Assembly (NCBI RefSeq): GCF_003402575.1
Contig: NZ_BGZJ01000001.1
Coordinates: forward strand, 744,001-808,000
Source of the DNA: Mesosutterella multiformis
Lineage (GTDB): Bacteria; Pseudomonadota; Gammaproteobacteria; Burkholderiales; Burkholderiaceae_F
Length of the DNA: 64,000 nt
Reading direction: 5' to 3'
Under the pieces are notes generated by a model, which made no database searches, was not told the origin of the DNA, and was given only the letters and a program-made list of their open reading frames with translations. Each line of letters starts with the position of its first letter. Position 1 is the stretch's first letter. Positions 10,541 to 19,385 of this stretch are shown piece after piece. Both the position numbers and the translations under genes were made by a program.

Positions 10541-11527
10541 ATGGCAGAATCAATAGCTGACACGCTGATCCCCGTAACTATCGTGACGGGTTTCCTCGGC
10601 GCGGGAAAGACGACGCTTTTAAACCGGATTCTGAAAGAAGATCATCATCACCGCATCGCCGTGATTGAGAATGAGTACGGTGAGGCCGGTATCGATGATG
10701 ACCTTCTGGTTCACAGCGAAGCCGAGCAGATTGTGTCCATGAATAATGGGTGCATCTGCTGCACGATTCGCGGCGACCTCTCCCGGATTCTGACCAAGCT
10801 CCGGATTCAGCGCGAAAAGGGCGAATCCAAGTTCGACTGGGTTGTGATTGAGACGACGGGTCTTGCGGATCCGGGTCCGGTTGCCCAGACGTTCTTCATG
10901 GACGATGTCGTGGCAGCTTTCTTCCGTCTGGATGGCGTGGTGACGGTGGTTGACGCGATGAATGGCGACGCGACGCTAGATCAGCAGCCTGAAGCCCAGG
11001 CGCAGGTCGGTTTCGCTGACCGCATCCTTGTCAGCAAGACGGACCTCGTCGATGAGGAAAAGGCGAAGGCGCTTGAAGAGCGTCTCCGCGCCATGAATCC
11101 GCATGCTGATATGCGCCGCGTGAATATGGGCGACTGCCCGGTTGACGTGGTGATTGATATCCAGGGCTTCAATATCAGCGATGTGCTGAATGTGGCCCCG
11201 GATTTCCTCACGGGCGCGCATAAGCATCATCACAGCGACGAAATCAGCTCTTTCCTCTACGAATCCGACCGCCCGTTTGATCCGCAGCGCTTTGAGCATT
11301 ACTTCATGTCGCTGCTGAGCGTTTACGGCCAGGATCTGCTTCGCTACAAGGGCATCCTTTACCTTCAGGGTGCGGACCGCGAAATCGTGCTGCAGGGTGT
11401 TCACATGACGGCCGGTACTCAGGCTTTCGGTCCCTGGGAGGGCAGCCCCAAGTCCCGTATCGTCTTTATTGGCAGAAATCTGCCGAAGGAAGCCCTGATC
11501 AAGGGTCTCGATGCCTGCCTCTGCTAG
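10541..11527 (+). CDS. CobW/COG0523 G3E GTPase, putative metal chaperone
   Basis: A 328-residue G3E GTPase with the P-loop GFLGAGKTTLLNRIL near the N-terminus, the metal-binding CxCC motif in NNGCICCTIRGDL, the switch region ETTGLADPGP, and a C-terminal CobW domain. A short His stretch (HKHHHSDE) follows the GTPase domain and could help bind metal. The YjiA/ZNG1-type relatives deliver zinc or other divalent metals; the exact metal here is unknown. It follows rlmI by 27 bases with a good GGAAGAGAAAGG ribosome site and is closed by a strong terminator before dksA. Confidence 0.85.
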   Translation: MAESIADTLIPVTIVTGFLGAGKTTLLNRILKEDHHHRIAVIENEYGEAGIDDDLLVHSEAEQIVSMNNGCICCTIRGDLSRILTKLRIQREKGESKFDWVVIETTGLADPGPVAQTFFMDDVVAAFFRLDGVVTVVDAMNGDATLDQQPEAQAQVGFADRILVSKTDLVDEEKAKALEERLRAMNPHADMRRVNMGDCPVDVVIDIQGFNISDVLNVAPDFLTGAHKHHHSDEISSFLYESDRPFDPQRFEHYFMSLLSVYGQDLLRYKGILYLQGADREIVLQGVHMTAGTQAFGPWEGSPKSRIVFIGRNLPKEALIKGLDACLC

Positions 11528-11550
11528 GAAAAAATACTAAAAATTGGATA

Positions 11551-11579
11551 AGCGGCGGATTTTTCCTGCCGCTTTTTTT
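11551..11579 (+). terminator. Intrinsic terminator after the COG0523 gene
   Basis: An AGCGGC.../...GCCGCT stem of about 8 bp, including one G-T pair, with an AT-rich loop, followed by seven T residues on the plus strand. It separates the dapF-rlmI-GTPase group from dksA. Confidence 0.85.
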
Positions 11580-11606
11580 AAATCGTGGTTTAATACGGTT
11601 TCCCCA

Positions 11607-11627
11607 TTCCTTCTCAGGCTGAAGGAA
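11607..11627 (+). promoter_or_regulatory. Hairpin in the region upstream of dksA
   Basis: A perfect 7-bp stem (TTCCTTC with GAAGGAA) around a 7-base loop, 57 bases before the dksA start, followed by a second small dyad CTGTTT-TTTT-AAACAG nearer the gene. They may shape the dksA leader; no function is known to me. Confidence 0.3.
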
Positions 11628-11683
11628 CAGGGTTCTCCTCCTCTGCAAAAGTCTGTTTTTTTAAACAGTGAGTTAGACACAAA

Positions 11684-12106
11684 ATGGCGACCAAGAAAAA
11701 AATCATCACCGAAAAAGAGCTTCTCAGCATGTCTGAGGACGAGTACATGAACGAAGATCAGCTGGCTTTCTTCCGTGCCCGTCTTGAAGCAATGGAGGCC
11801 CAGCTGCGCCACAATGCGGGTCAGACGACGGAGACGCTTCGCCAGACGCAGCTTGCTCCCGATCCGCTCGACCGGGCCACGATTGAAGAGGAGCACGCTC
11901 TGGAGCTTCGTACCCGTGATCGCGAGCGCAAGCTTCTGAAGAAAGTTCAGGCAGCCATCAAGCGCATCGACGAAGGAGAGTACGGCTGGTGCGCTGAGAC
12001 GGGTGAACCGATCGGTGTCGCGCGCCTTCTCGCGCGTCCTACCGCCACGCTGTCGCTTGAAGCCCAGCAGCGCCGTGAACTGAAGCAGAAGATGTATAAC
12101 GACTGA
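11684..12106 (+). CDS. dksA: RNA polymerase-binding transcription factor DksA (zinc-finger cysteines lost)
   Basis: A 140-residue DksA that binds the RNA polymerase secondary channel and acts with ppGpp. The coiled-coil tip motif PDPLDRA, with D60 and D63, is intact. At the C-terminal finger only C103 remains; the other three cysteine positions are T106, S124 and A127, so the fold cannot hold zinc in the classical way. CTSA-type DksA of this kind is known in beta- and alphaproteobacteria and is functional. It has its own transcription unit between two strong terminators. Its neighbour is a zinc-chaperone-type GTPase. Confidence 0.95.
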   Translation: MATKKKIITEKELLSMSEDEYMNEDQLAFFRARLEAMEAQLRHNAGQTTETLRQTQLAPDPLDRATIEEEHALELRTRDRERKLLKKVQAAIKRIDEGEYGWCAETGEPIGVARLLARPTATLSLEAQQRRELKQKMYND

Positions 12107-12131
12107 TCGCGGTTCCGCGCGCAGTCTGTTC

Positions 12132-12178
12132 AAAAAGAGGATCCCCTTTGCACACAGGAGGGCGGTCCTCTTTTTTTT
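12132..12178 (+). terminator. Intrinsic terminator of dksA
   Basis: A 10-bp outer stem (AAAAAGAGGA with TCCTCTTTTT) around a GC-rich inner part, followed by further T residues. It starts 25 bases after the dksA stop. The symmetric A and T tracts could allow function in both directions. Confidence 0.85.
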
Positions 12179-12330
12179 GTTTCCGCAAAGAAAATCCGGG
12201 TTTTGGGGAATCGTTTTCCGCATGAGGCTTTAGACTTGTGAGAAACAGCGGCCGCCTGCTGATATTTCTGATTCAGCCGGAAGACCCGGGCGCTAACCGC
12301 CTTCTTCCAGAACTTTCTTGGAAATCCAAA

Positions 12331-14139
12331 ATGCTTTTTCGTATTCTCCGAAGACTCTATCTCGCACTGGATACGACCCGTCGGGTTACGGCAAATGTCT
12401 TGTTTGCCTTCGTGATGCTTCTCGTGATCGGGCTTATCTGGTACGGCTTCCGAACGCCGTCTATCCCGTCCAGCAGCATTTTGGAGATTGATATCAATGG
12501 CAAGGTCGTGATGCAGCCCTCGGCGCTTGTCGGCGGCAGGAACTGGGTCGCGAAAATGACCGGAACCCGTGTGGAGGAAACGACCGTTTCTGATGTGACG
12601 GACGCGCTTCGGGCTGCCAGATCGGACCGCCGGATCAAAGCCGTTCTTCTCCGGCTTGACCACATGACGGGAGCGGGCCCGGCGTCAATTTATGAAATCG
12701 GCAGGGCGATCAAGGATTACGAAGCCTCGGGGCACAAGGTCTACGCCTGGTCTGACAGCTATACGCAGGCTCAGTGGGGTATCGCGTCGCACGCGAACGA
12801 GATCTATCTGCATCCGATGGGTGAAGTGAAGGTCCGGGGGCTGGAGGCGACGAGCTTCTATCTTGGCAGTGTTCTCAATAAGCTCGGTGTCACGGTGAAT
12901 GTTGCCAAGGCCGGAGCCTATAAGAGCGCTCCTGAGATGTTCACGAACAGCGCCCCGAGCGAAGACGCGCTCACCGCGCAGCGGTTCTGGCTGAATGACG
13001 AATGGGCTCAGCTCTCATCGGCCATGGAAACCGGGCGCGGCCTCTCGCAGGGCTACCTTAAAACCTGGATGGACAATTACCTCGATAACCTTCGGCGGGC
13101 CGGCGGTGACGCCGCCCGGATGGCAAAGGAGACGGGGCTTGTGAACGGCATTGCAAACTGGAATGACCTCAGAAGCCGCCTCGCCGGGCATGACTGTTTC
13201 TCGGGTGCCTGCGCGGGTGAATTCACGTCTCTCGGAGAGTATCTCGGAGTGGCTCCTCTTCCGCACTCGAGCGGTGACGGCGCAGTGGGTGTCGTGACGC
13301 TTGAGGGTGAAATCACAGAGGAATCGGTCGGCAACGGAAACGCGAGCGCGAATGCGCTGATCGCGATGATTCGGGACGCGGAGATGGATCCCAGCGTCAA
13401 GGCGGTTGTGCTTCGCATCAACTCTCCGGGCGGCAGCGCACTTGCGTCTGAAAAGATCCGTGAGGCTCTGATTTCTCTTCGTAAGTCCGGAAAGCCTCTT
13501 GTGGCCTATTTCGGTGACATGGCGGCCTCCGGCGGATACTGGGTGTCGACCGCCGCTCAGCGGGTGGTGTCGAATCCGCTTTCCATCACGGGATCCATCG
13601 GGGTCTACGGCATGATGCCGACCTTTGACAAGAGTCTCGCGAAGCTTGGCGTCGGCGTGAATTCCGAATCCACCGGGACGACCGGTATCAGCTCTTCGCC
13701 TCTTGTGCCTTTCACATCCAACGCGAAGGCCGCGGCTGAACTTCAGGTAAGTGACACCTATGCGAAGTTCCTTTACCGCGTGTCGCAGGCAAGGAACATG
13801 ACAGTCGAAGCGGTAAATAATGTGGCTCAGGGCCGGGTGTGGACCGGGCGCCAGGCGAAGGAGCGCGGCCTTGTCGATCAGCTGGGAACGTTTGATGACG
13901 CGGCTGAACAGGCGGCAAAGCTTGCCGGCATTGATAAGAGCTATGCGCTGAAATTCTTCGAACCGCCGGCGACCGCAGGTGTTGCGGACGCGCTTCTCGC
14001 CCAGATAGCGAGTGAAGCGGGGCTTCCGGTCTGGATAAGGACGCTTGCCGCATCCGCGATCAGCGCTGCGGATCCAACGTCGGGCGAACAGAAGACATCG
14101 GACTTCATCCAGGCGAGAACGCTCTGGCAGGTGCGGTAA
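12331..14139 (+). CDS. sppA: Signal peptide peptidase SppA, 67 kDa type
   Basis: A 602-residue inner-membrane serine protease that degrades cleaved signal peptides. One membrane helix lies at residues 20-39, followed by two tandem S49 domains. The catalytic dyad is K198 (AKAGAYKSAPEMF) in the first domain and S400 (GDMAASGGYWVST) in the second, matching the spacing of the E. coli long form. The frame is open to a GTG at 12238, but ATG 12331 (MLFRILRRLYLALD) has a TTGGAAAT site and the expected N-terminus. It ends at a bidirectional terminator and converges with moeB. Confidence 0.93.
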   Translation: MLFRILRRLYLALDTTRRVTANVLFAFVMLLVIGLIWYGFRTPSIPSSSILEIDINGKVVMQPSALVGGRNWVAKMTGTRVEETTVSDVTDALRAARSDRRIKAVLLRLDHMTGAGPASIYEIGRAIKDYEASGHKVYAWSDSYTQAQWGIASHANEIYLHPMGEVKVRGLEATSFYLGSVLNKLGVTVNVAKAGAYKSAPEMFTNSAPSEDALTAQRFWLNDEWAQLSSAMETGRGLSQGYLKTWMDNYLDNLRRAGGDAARMAKETGLVNGIANWNDLRSRLAGHDCFSGACAGEFTSLGEYLGVAPLPHSSGDGAVGVVTLEGEITEESVGNGNASANALIAMIRDAEMDPSVKAVVLRINSPGGSALASEKIREALISLRKSGKPLVAYFGDMAASGGYWVSTAAQRVVSNPLSITGSIGVYGMMPTFDKSLAKLGVGVNSESTGTTGISSSPLVPFTSNAKAAAELQVSDTYAKFLYRVSQARNMTVEAVNNVAQGRVWTGRQAKERGLVDQLGTFDDAAEQAAKLAGIDKSYALKFFEPPATAGVADALLAQIASEAGLPVWIRTLAASAISAADPTSGEQKTSDFIQARTLWQVR

Positions 14140-14168
14140 GCATCGGGTCCGCTTCAGAAACCCAAAGA

Positions 14169-14207
14169 AAAACCCTCGCGCCGATCGGAAGATCGGCCGA
14201 GGGTTTT
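14169..14207. terminator. Bidirectional terminator between sppA and moeB
   Basis: AAAACCCTCG pairs with CGAGGGTTTT, and an inner GCCGATC/GATCGGC stem closes on a GGAA loop. A and T tracts on both sides let it serve the two converging genes. Confidence 0.85.
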
Positions 14208-14236
14208 CTGCTGTAAGGAGCGGACTCCTTCCGGAA

Positions 14237-14989
14237 TCACTTCCCGCCGTGGCAGACGGGGCACTCGGGATTCGGCTTCAGATTGAAAATCTGGAAGTCA
14301 TTATTCAGCACGTCGACCAGCATCACCTGGTTCTTGAGCGGCTTGCCCATTCCGGTAGCGAGCTTGATCGCTTCAGAGGCCTCCAGAGCCCCCATGATGC
14401 CGGTAAGCGAGGTGAGGACTCCAAGTGTGGAGGCCTTCAGATCTTTTTCCTCGTCTTCGGGGAAGGCGCAGTCATAGCAGGGCGTATCAGACTCGCGGAA
14501 ATCAAAGACACTCACCTGGCCCGCGCCGCGGATGGCGCCGGAAGTGACAAGCGGCTTACGCAGCTTATGGCACACGCGGTTGATCGCATGGCGGGTCTTC
14601 GAGTTGTCGCAGCACTCGACCACAATGTCCGCACGGGCCGCGAGCGGCTCGAGCGTTTCATCGTTGATCGACTCGGTGTAAGGCTCAACCGTCAGGTAGG
14701 GGTTGATTTCCTTCAGCGCGATCGCGCCGCTCTCGGCCTTATTCATTCCAACACGGGCATCTGTGTGGAGGAACTGGCGGGACAGATTGTTGACTTCCAC
14801 GGTATCGAAGTCGGCGAGGATGATCTTGCCGGCCCCGGCCGCTGCGAGCAGCAGCGCAGCCGGGGAACCGAGACCACCCGCACCGATCACGAGAAACGTC
14901 GTGTCCTTCAACTTTTGCTGACCCTTTTCACCGAGCTCAGCAACGTTCATCTGGCGCAGATAGCGCTCTTTCTCTTTGGCTTCCATCAT
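14237..14989 (-). CDS. moeB: ThiF/MoeB/HesA-family adenylyltransferase
   Basis: A 250-residue E1-like enzyme that adenylates the C-terminus of a ubiquitin-like sulfur carrier (MoaD or ThiS). The ATP loop GAGGLGSPAALLLAAAGAG is near residue 36, followed by DFDTVEVNNLSRQF and by the R/K positions of the family. The structural zinc cysteines are CYDC in the middle and CPVC at the C-terminus. Whether it serves molybdopterin or thiamine synthesis cannot be decided; moaC at 58.6 kb shows that a molybdopterin pathway exists. It is the last gene of a minus-strand series gpmA-envC-ctp-moeB. Confidence 0.88.
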   Translation of the reverse strand: MMEAKEKERYLRQMNVAELGEKGQQKLKDTTFLVIGAGGLGSPAALLLAAAGAGKIILADFDTVEVNNLSRQFLHTDARVGMNKAESGAIALKEINPYLTVEPYTESINDETLEPLAARADIVVECCDNSKTRHAINRVCHKLRKPLVTSGAIRGAGQVSVFDFRESDTPCYDCAFPEDEEKDLKASTLGVLTSLTGIMGALEASEAIKLATGMGKPLKNQVMLVDVLNNDFQIFNLKPNPECPVCHGGK

Positions 14990-15029
14990 GAGCTATGAAC
15001 CTCAAGTTTGGCGGGGGAAAATAACCTGA

Positions 15030-16508
15030 TTATTTTACGGATTTCCCAGCGTTCTTCGAGGAAGTTTCATTACTCCGTTCGGTGGTCTTTTTGGCATCCG
15101 GCTGACTGCTTTTGGCGGATGCTTTGGCGGCATGTTCGCCTCCCTTCTTGACGGGTTCTCCCTTCAGGAAGTGCTGCGCCTGCTGGAGCGGGAAGTCGTT
15201 GTCGTCACCGAACTTGTAGACATCCTTGTCGGAAGCGGTTTCGGACTCCGCCTCTTCCTTCGCTTCATCAGTGTCCGTGGAGTTGCCGGAGACCGTCAGA
15301 TGGTTGTCGAGGTCTGCCTCGCGGATGATGAAGGAGGGATAGTTGCCTTCAGCCGTATCATCAACCGCGACATCCGGCTTGATGCCGGTAGCCTGGATGG
15401 AGCGTCCGGACGGCGTGTAGTAGCGGGCCGTCGTGAGCTTGATGCCGGTGGGAGACTTCTCGGTAAGCGGCGTAAGCGGGATGACCGTCTGCACGCTGCC
15501 CTTTCCGAAGGAACGGCGTCCCATCAGCGTGGCCCGCTTATGATCCTGAAGAGCGCCTGCCACAATTTCAGAGGCAGAGGCTGAGGACGGATTGATCAGC
15601 ACCACGATCGGCACGGTCTTCGCTTCCTCCGGCCCCTTTTCCGTCACCGGCAGGTTCGGAAGCGGCTGCCCGGTGAAGAATTCGCGGTTCGAATCCTCGG
15701 TGCGGCCCTTGGTCGAAACGACGAGCGTGTTGGCCGGCAGGAAGAGTCCGCAGACACCGACCGCGGCGTCAAGCAGCCCGCCGGGGTTATTGCGGAGATC
15801 GAGCACAAGCCCCTTCAGGTGATGATCCTTCTGGAACTTATTCAGGGCCTTCGCGAGATCCTCTTCCGTGTGTTCCTGGAACTGGGAGATACGGATGTAG
15901 CCGATGCCGTCCGGGAGCTCCTTCGCCTTTACGGACTGCACCTTGATGATGCTGCGGACGAGCTTGATCGTGATCGGCTTCTTTACGCCCTTACGCATGA
16001 TCTGCAGAGTGACCGGGGTCTTCGGCTTGCCGCGCATCATCTTCACGCACTTGCTGAGTGTCAGGTCGTAGGTGAAGGTATTGTCGATCTTGATGATGAT
16101 GTCGCCCGCGCGGACGCCAGCCTTGGCGGCCGGCGTATCGTCGATCGGGGACACCACCTGGACGCCGCTCTTGCCGTCCTTTGTCACCTCGATGCCGAGG
16201 CCGCCGAACTCGCCTTCAGTCCCTTCCTGCAGGTCCTTGAAGCCTTCGGCATCCAGATAGGCGGAGTGGGGATCCAGGCCGGACACCATGCCGGTCAGTG
16301 CCTGTTCAAGGAGCTTCTTATCGCCGACCGGATCGACGTAGAAGGATTTGATGGCGCCGAACACGTCGGTAAACTGCCGGATTTCCTTCAGCGGGAGCTG
16401 GTTCTGAGTAGCCGTATCAGTCTTGTCGGCCCACGCATTCATTCCCATGGTGAGTGCGAATCCGACAGCTGTGCCGACCGTAATCAGCTTTAACGTATTT
16501 TTGTCCAT
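15030..16508 (-). CDS. ctpA: Carboxyl-terminal processing protease (S41 family)
   Basis: A 492-residue periplasmic protease with an N-terminal signal or anchor (KLITVGTAVGFALTMGMNAWA), a PDZ domain at about residues 100-185 and the S41 catalytic domain. The nucleophile lies in SSASASEI (about 308-315) and the general base is K336 in SFGKGSVQ. The C-terminal 90 residues are charged and low-complexity. A GTG at 16544 is also in frame; ATG 16508 is preferred because the signal peptide follows at once. It is 43 bases downstream of envC, and CtpA-type proteases elsewhere control peptidoglycan hydrolases, which fits this neighbour. Confidence 0.9.
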   Translation of the reverse strand: MDKNTLKLITVGTAVGFALTMGMNAWADKTDTATQNQLPLKEIRQFTDVFGAIKSFYVDPVGDKKLLEQALTGMVSGLDPHSAYLDAEGFKDLQEGTEGEFGGLGIEVTKDGKSGVQVVSPIDDTPAAKAGVRAGDIIIKIDNTFTYDLTLSKCVKMMRGKPKTPVTLQIMRKGVKKPITIKLVRSIIKVQSVKAKELPDGIGYIRISQFQEHTEEDLAKALNKFQKDHHLKGLVLDLRNNPGGLLDAAVGVCGLFLPANTLVVSTKGRTEDSNREFFTGQPLPNLPVTEKGPEEAKTVPIVVLINPSSASASEIVAGALQDHKRATLMGRRSFGKGSVQTVIPLTPLTEKSPTGIKLTTARYYTPSGRSIQATGIKPDVAVDDTAEGNYPSFIIREADLDNHLTVSGNSTDTDEAKEEAESETASDKDVYKFGDDNDFPLQQAQHFLKGEPVKKGGEHAAKASAKSSQPDAKKTTERSNETSSKNAGKSVK

Positions 16509-16551
16509 AAACAGGCGGAATTTCAGAAAAATGAATGTTCCCACCAGAGGG

Positions 16552-17991
16552 CTATCTCACCCATGAGGAGGGGTTAATGGTGTGACCCTTGTAGCGGATC
16601 TCAAAGTATAGACCGGGGGTATCGCCGATCGCCCCGGAGCCGGAGCGCGCGATGGTTTCACCGGCGGATACAGAACTGCCGTTGCCCTTCAGGAGGGCGC
16701 TGTTATACGCATAAACCGAGAGATATCCGCTGCCATGATCAAGGATAATCAGATTTCCAAAGCCGCGGAGATTGCCGGAGTACACCACGCGGCCCGCGGC
16801 AATGGCTTTGACTGCCGAACCTTCCTGAGCGCGGATAAAGAGTCCCTGCCACTTGCCGATGCCATTCCGGTTCTGGCCATAGCGGCCTTCAACTGTGCCG
16901 GATACCGGCATGGGCATACGGCCCCGGAGCTTCGCGAAGTTTCCGGAGAGAGAAGGCGCGGGGGCGGGTTCCGGAGGCTCTTCGACCCGTTCAGGCGCCT
17001 TGGGCGCGGGCTTGCCCTGCTGCGCGGCTTTCTTCTTCGCGAGCGCGAGCTGGCGGGCACGCTCTTCGGCCGCTTTCTTTCTCGCGAGCCGTTCCGCCTC
17101 AAGTTTCTTCTGACGGGCACGTTCCTGAGCGGCAATGGCAGCGTTGATCTGCTGAATCAGGGCAGAGAGACGCTGCTGGTCTTTCTTCAGCTCCGCAACC
17201 TGCTGCTTCTGGCTTGCGATCTGCTGCTCAAGTTTCTTCGTGTTGTCCTGGTGCAGCTTCTGATCCGCGGCGAGTTTCTGATTGCTCTGCTGCTCAGTCG
17301 CGGCATTCGCGGCAATATTTTTTGCCTGCGCCGTGGTTTTCTGTTCCTGATTCTTCAGCTGAACCTTGGTCACTTCGAGGTTATTCGCTCTCTTCTGGTG
17401 ACGCTCGGCAAGATAGTCGAGAATCGCGTTGCCGCGATGGATTTCGGCTGGAGTTGAGCCGGAAACCAGAACCTCCCAGGGCTTCTTCTTTGAGTAAAGG
17501 TATTGGATGCGGGCATTGGTCGCGATGTCGCGGCGGGTATTCTCCAGACGGTTCGTCACACGTCCGGATTCCTTTTTGATGCTCGCGATCTGACTCTGTT
17601 TCTGCTTCTGCTCAGCAGTCAGCTGCTGCAGCTTCTTATTGGAGAGCGTCAGGGCGCTTTGGGCGGACTTGGCGGCAGAAGCTTCCTTCTGCTGCTTCGC
17701 CTGCTTGAGGGAAATATTCCGCTGAAGCTTGCCGATCTGCTGCTGAAGCGCTTTCTGCTGACTCTCGAGCCCCTTCTTCTGCGCGGTATTGTCGTCCGTA
17801 TTCTGGGCTGCTGCCTTTGATCGGGACTTCTTTACAGACCGGCGGGGAGCAGGGGTCCGCTTCTTGGTCTTCGCGGTGCTTTTCTTACTCACGGACGCGG
17901 TTTTCTTCTGCTGCGCGGCATAAGTGACCGCCGGCTGCAGGAGAACACTGGTGGCAAAGATGGACGCAATAAGTAAGGCAGTTTTTTTCAT
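16552..17991 (-). CDS. envC: Murein hydrolase activator EnvC-like (coiled coil plus degenerate LytM)
   Basis: A 479-residue periplasmic protein: signal peptide (MKKTALLIASIFATSVLL...VTYAA), a basic low-complexity part, long Gln/Lys/Ala-rich coiled coils to about residue 310, a Pro-rich linker, and a C-terminal LytM/M23 domain. The zinc-binding residues of active LytM enzymes are replaced (EGRYGQNRNGIGKW instead of a His-containing motif, and SVYAYN instead of an HxH), so it should be an amidase activator rather than a hydrolase. In E. coli EnvC is recruited by FtsEX, whose genes are at 24.5-26 kb here. It lies between gpmA and ctpA. Confidence 0.88.
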   Translation of the reverse strand: MKKTALLIASIFATSVLLQPAVTYAAQQKKTASVSKKSTAKTKKRTPAPRRSVKKSRSKAAAQNTDDNTAQKKGLESQQKALQQQIGKLQRNISLKQAKQQKEASAAKSAQSALTLSNKKLQQLTAEQKQKQSQIASIKKESGRVTNRLENTRRDIATNARIQYLYSKKKPWEVLVSGSTPAEIHRGNAILDYLAERHQKRANNLEVTKVQLKNQEQKTTAQAKNIAANAATEQQSNQKLAADQKLHQDNTKKLEQQIASQKQQVAELKKDQQRLSALIQQINAAIAAQERARQKKLEAERLARKKAAEERARQLALAKKKAAQQGKPAPKAPERVEEPPEPAPAPSLSGNFAKLRGRMPMPVSGTVEGRYGQNRNGIGKWQGLFIRAQEGSAVKAIAAGRVVYSGNLRGFGNLIILDHGSGYLSVYAYNSALLKGNGSSVSAGETIARSGSGAIGDTPGLYFEIRYKGHTINPSSWVR

Positions 17992-18005
17992 GAAGAGGCA
18001 GAGGC

Positions 18006-18035
18006 GGATCAGCCCTCAGTCTGAGCGGCTGATCC
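18006..18035 (-). other. Strong intercistronic hairpin between gpmA and envC
   Basis: GGATCAGCC (18006-18014) pairs with GGCTGATCC (18027-18035), and an inner CTCAG/CTGAG stem extends it. No T-run follows on the minus strand. It may be a processing or stability element separating gpmA from the cell-wall genes. Confidence 0.45.
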
Positions 18036-18047
18036 TGATCGGGGGGA

Positions 18048-18797
18048 TTAGTTCTTCGCCTTGCCCTGGGCAGCCACGGCGGCGATTGCCTTCGCGATCT
18101 CTTCCTGATTGCCGAGGTAGTAGTGGCGGATCGGCTTCATGTCGTCATCGAACTCATAGACGAGCGGCTGAGCTGTAGGAATATTGAGACCGGCGATATC
18201 TTCATCGCTGATGCCATCGAGGTGCTTGATCAGGGCGCGGAGGCTGTTGCCGTGAGCCGCGATCAGCACGCGCTTGCCGGAGGCAACCTCAGGCTTGATC
18301 GATTCTTCCCAGAAGGGGATCACACGGGCGACGGTGTCCTTCAGACACTCACAGGCGGGAATCTCAGCCTCAGGAATATCCGCGTAGCGGGGATCCTTGC
18401 CCGGCCACATCGGGCTGTCCTTCTCCAGCGCACCCGGACGGATATCGTAGGAGCGGCGCCAGATCAGAACCTGCTTTTCACCATATTTTTCAGCAGTTTC
18501 CGACTTGTTGAGTCCCTGAAGTGCGCCGTAATGGCGCTCATTCAGGCGCCAGGACTTGCGCACCGGCAGCCAATCCTGGTCGATGGCGTCCAGCGTAATC
18601 CAAAGGGTGTGAATCGCGCGCTTAAGTACGCTGGTGTAGGCCAGATCGAACTGGTAACCCTGCGTACGCAGCAGTTCACCTGCCTTCTGAGCCTCCTGGC
18701 GCCCCTGCTCGGTGAGGTCGACATCGACCCAGCCGGTAAAACGGTTTTCGAGATTCCACTGGCTCTGGCCGTGGCGCATGAGAACGAGTTTATGCAT
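18048..18797 (-). CDS. gpmA: 2,3-bisphosphoglycerate-dependent phosphoglycerate mutase
   Basis: A 249-residue glycolytic/gluconeogenic enzyme interconverting 3- and 2-phosphoglycerate. The phosphohistidine motif [12 protein letters not shown] starts at residue 4 (catalytic H9), followed by [15 protein letters not shown] and [11 protein letters not shown], as in the cofactor-dependent class. Length is typical. It is the first gene of the gpmA-envC-ctpA-moeB group and is divergent from the rhodanese-like gene across 97 bases. Confidence 0.96.
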   Translation of the reverse strand: MHKLVLMRHGQSQWNLENRFTGWVDVDLTEQGRQEAQKAGELLRTQGYQFDLAYTSVLKRAIHTLWITLDAIDQDWLPVRKSWRLNERHYGALQGLNKSETAEKYGEKQVLIWRRSYDIRPGALEKDSPMWPGKDPRYADIPEAEIPACECLKDTVARVIPFWEESIKPEVASGKRVLIAAHGNSLRALIKHLDGISDEDIAGLNIPTAQPLVYEFDDDMKPIRHYYLGNQEEIAKAIAAVAAQGKAKN

Positions 18798-18841
18798 AAA
18801 GTTTTCTCTAGTTAGGGAACCTGAAGGAGATTCCTACATTC

Positions 18842-18847
18842 TATAAT
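18842..18847 (+). promoter_or_regulatory. TATAAT element in the gpmA/rhodanese divergent gap
   Basis: A perfect -10 hexamer lies 48 bases before the rhodanese-like gene. The -35 region at normal spacing is poor; the best match is CTGAAG at 15 bases. It is the only strong promoter-like element in the gap. Confidence 0.4.
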
Positions 18848-18894
18848 CGAATACCTTAGTCTGAACCCTAGTACGGGATACAAGGAATAGAACC

Positions 18895-19296
18895 GTGTTG
18901 GATTTTCTTTACCGCAATGCGGCTTTAGTCGCAATTGTATTAATTTCGGGAGCCATGCTGCTCTGGCCGATGCTGACCCGCAAAAAGCGCGGGAAGGAAG
19001 TCGACAGCACGATCGCTACCGAACTGATCAATCATAAGGACGCCCAGGTTATCGATATCCGCTCGAGCGATGACTATAAGGCAGGTCACATTGCCCGCTC
19101 GCGGAATTTCCCGGCCACGGTGATTCATCATCATCTGAACGAATTCGATAAAACGAAGCCGGTCCTTCTGATTAGTGCCGCCGGAGACGCCAAAATGGTT
19201 GCCTCCCTGCTGAAAGGCATGGGCTTTGCCAGCGTGACGGTGCTGAAAGGCGGCATGAAGGGATGGCGTGAAGCCGGCCTTCCGGTCGTGAAATAA
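18895..19296 (+). CDS. Membrane-anchored rhodanese-like protein lacking the catalytic cysteine
   Basis: A 133-residue protein with one N-terminal membrane helix (residues 7-27) and a rhodanese domain (VIDIRSSDDYKAGHI, then VTVLKGGMKGWREAGLPV). The active-site loop, which normally starts with Cys, reads ISAAGDAK at residues 93-100, so no persulfide can form there. The start is GTG with AAGGAAT at good spacing. Similar anchored rhodaneses sit between gpmA and grxC-secB in many betaproteobacteria; here the glutaredoxin gene is absent and secB follows 89 bases later. Function unknown. Confidence 0.85.
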   Translation: MLDFLYRNAALVAIVLISGAMLLWPMLTRKKRGKEVDSTIATELINHKDAQVIDIRSSDDYKAGHIARSRNFPATVIHHHLNEFDKTKPVLLISAAGDAKMVASLLKGMGFASVTVLKGGMKGWREAGLPVVK

Positions 19297-19385
19297 TTGA
19301 AAAAAACTAGGGTGATGTATGCAGATTGCCCTAAAATTACTACTATTAGAGTAGTTTGAGTTTCCCTAACCAAGGAATTAGCCAG

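Noticed and set aside
12238-12330. N-terminal extension of sppA from GTG 12238
   Set aside because: It would place a charged stretch before the membrane helix and lacks family match; ATG 12331 has a better site.
16552-17991. Active M23 endopeptidase
   Set aside because: The zinc ligands of LytM enzymes are replaced, so an EnvC-type activator is more likely.
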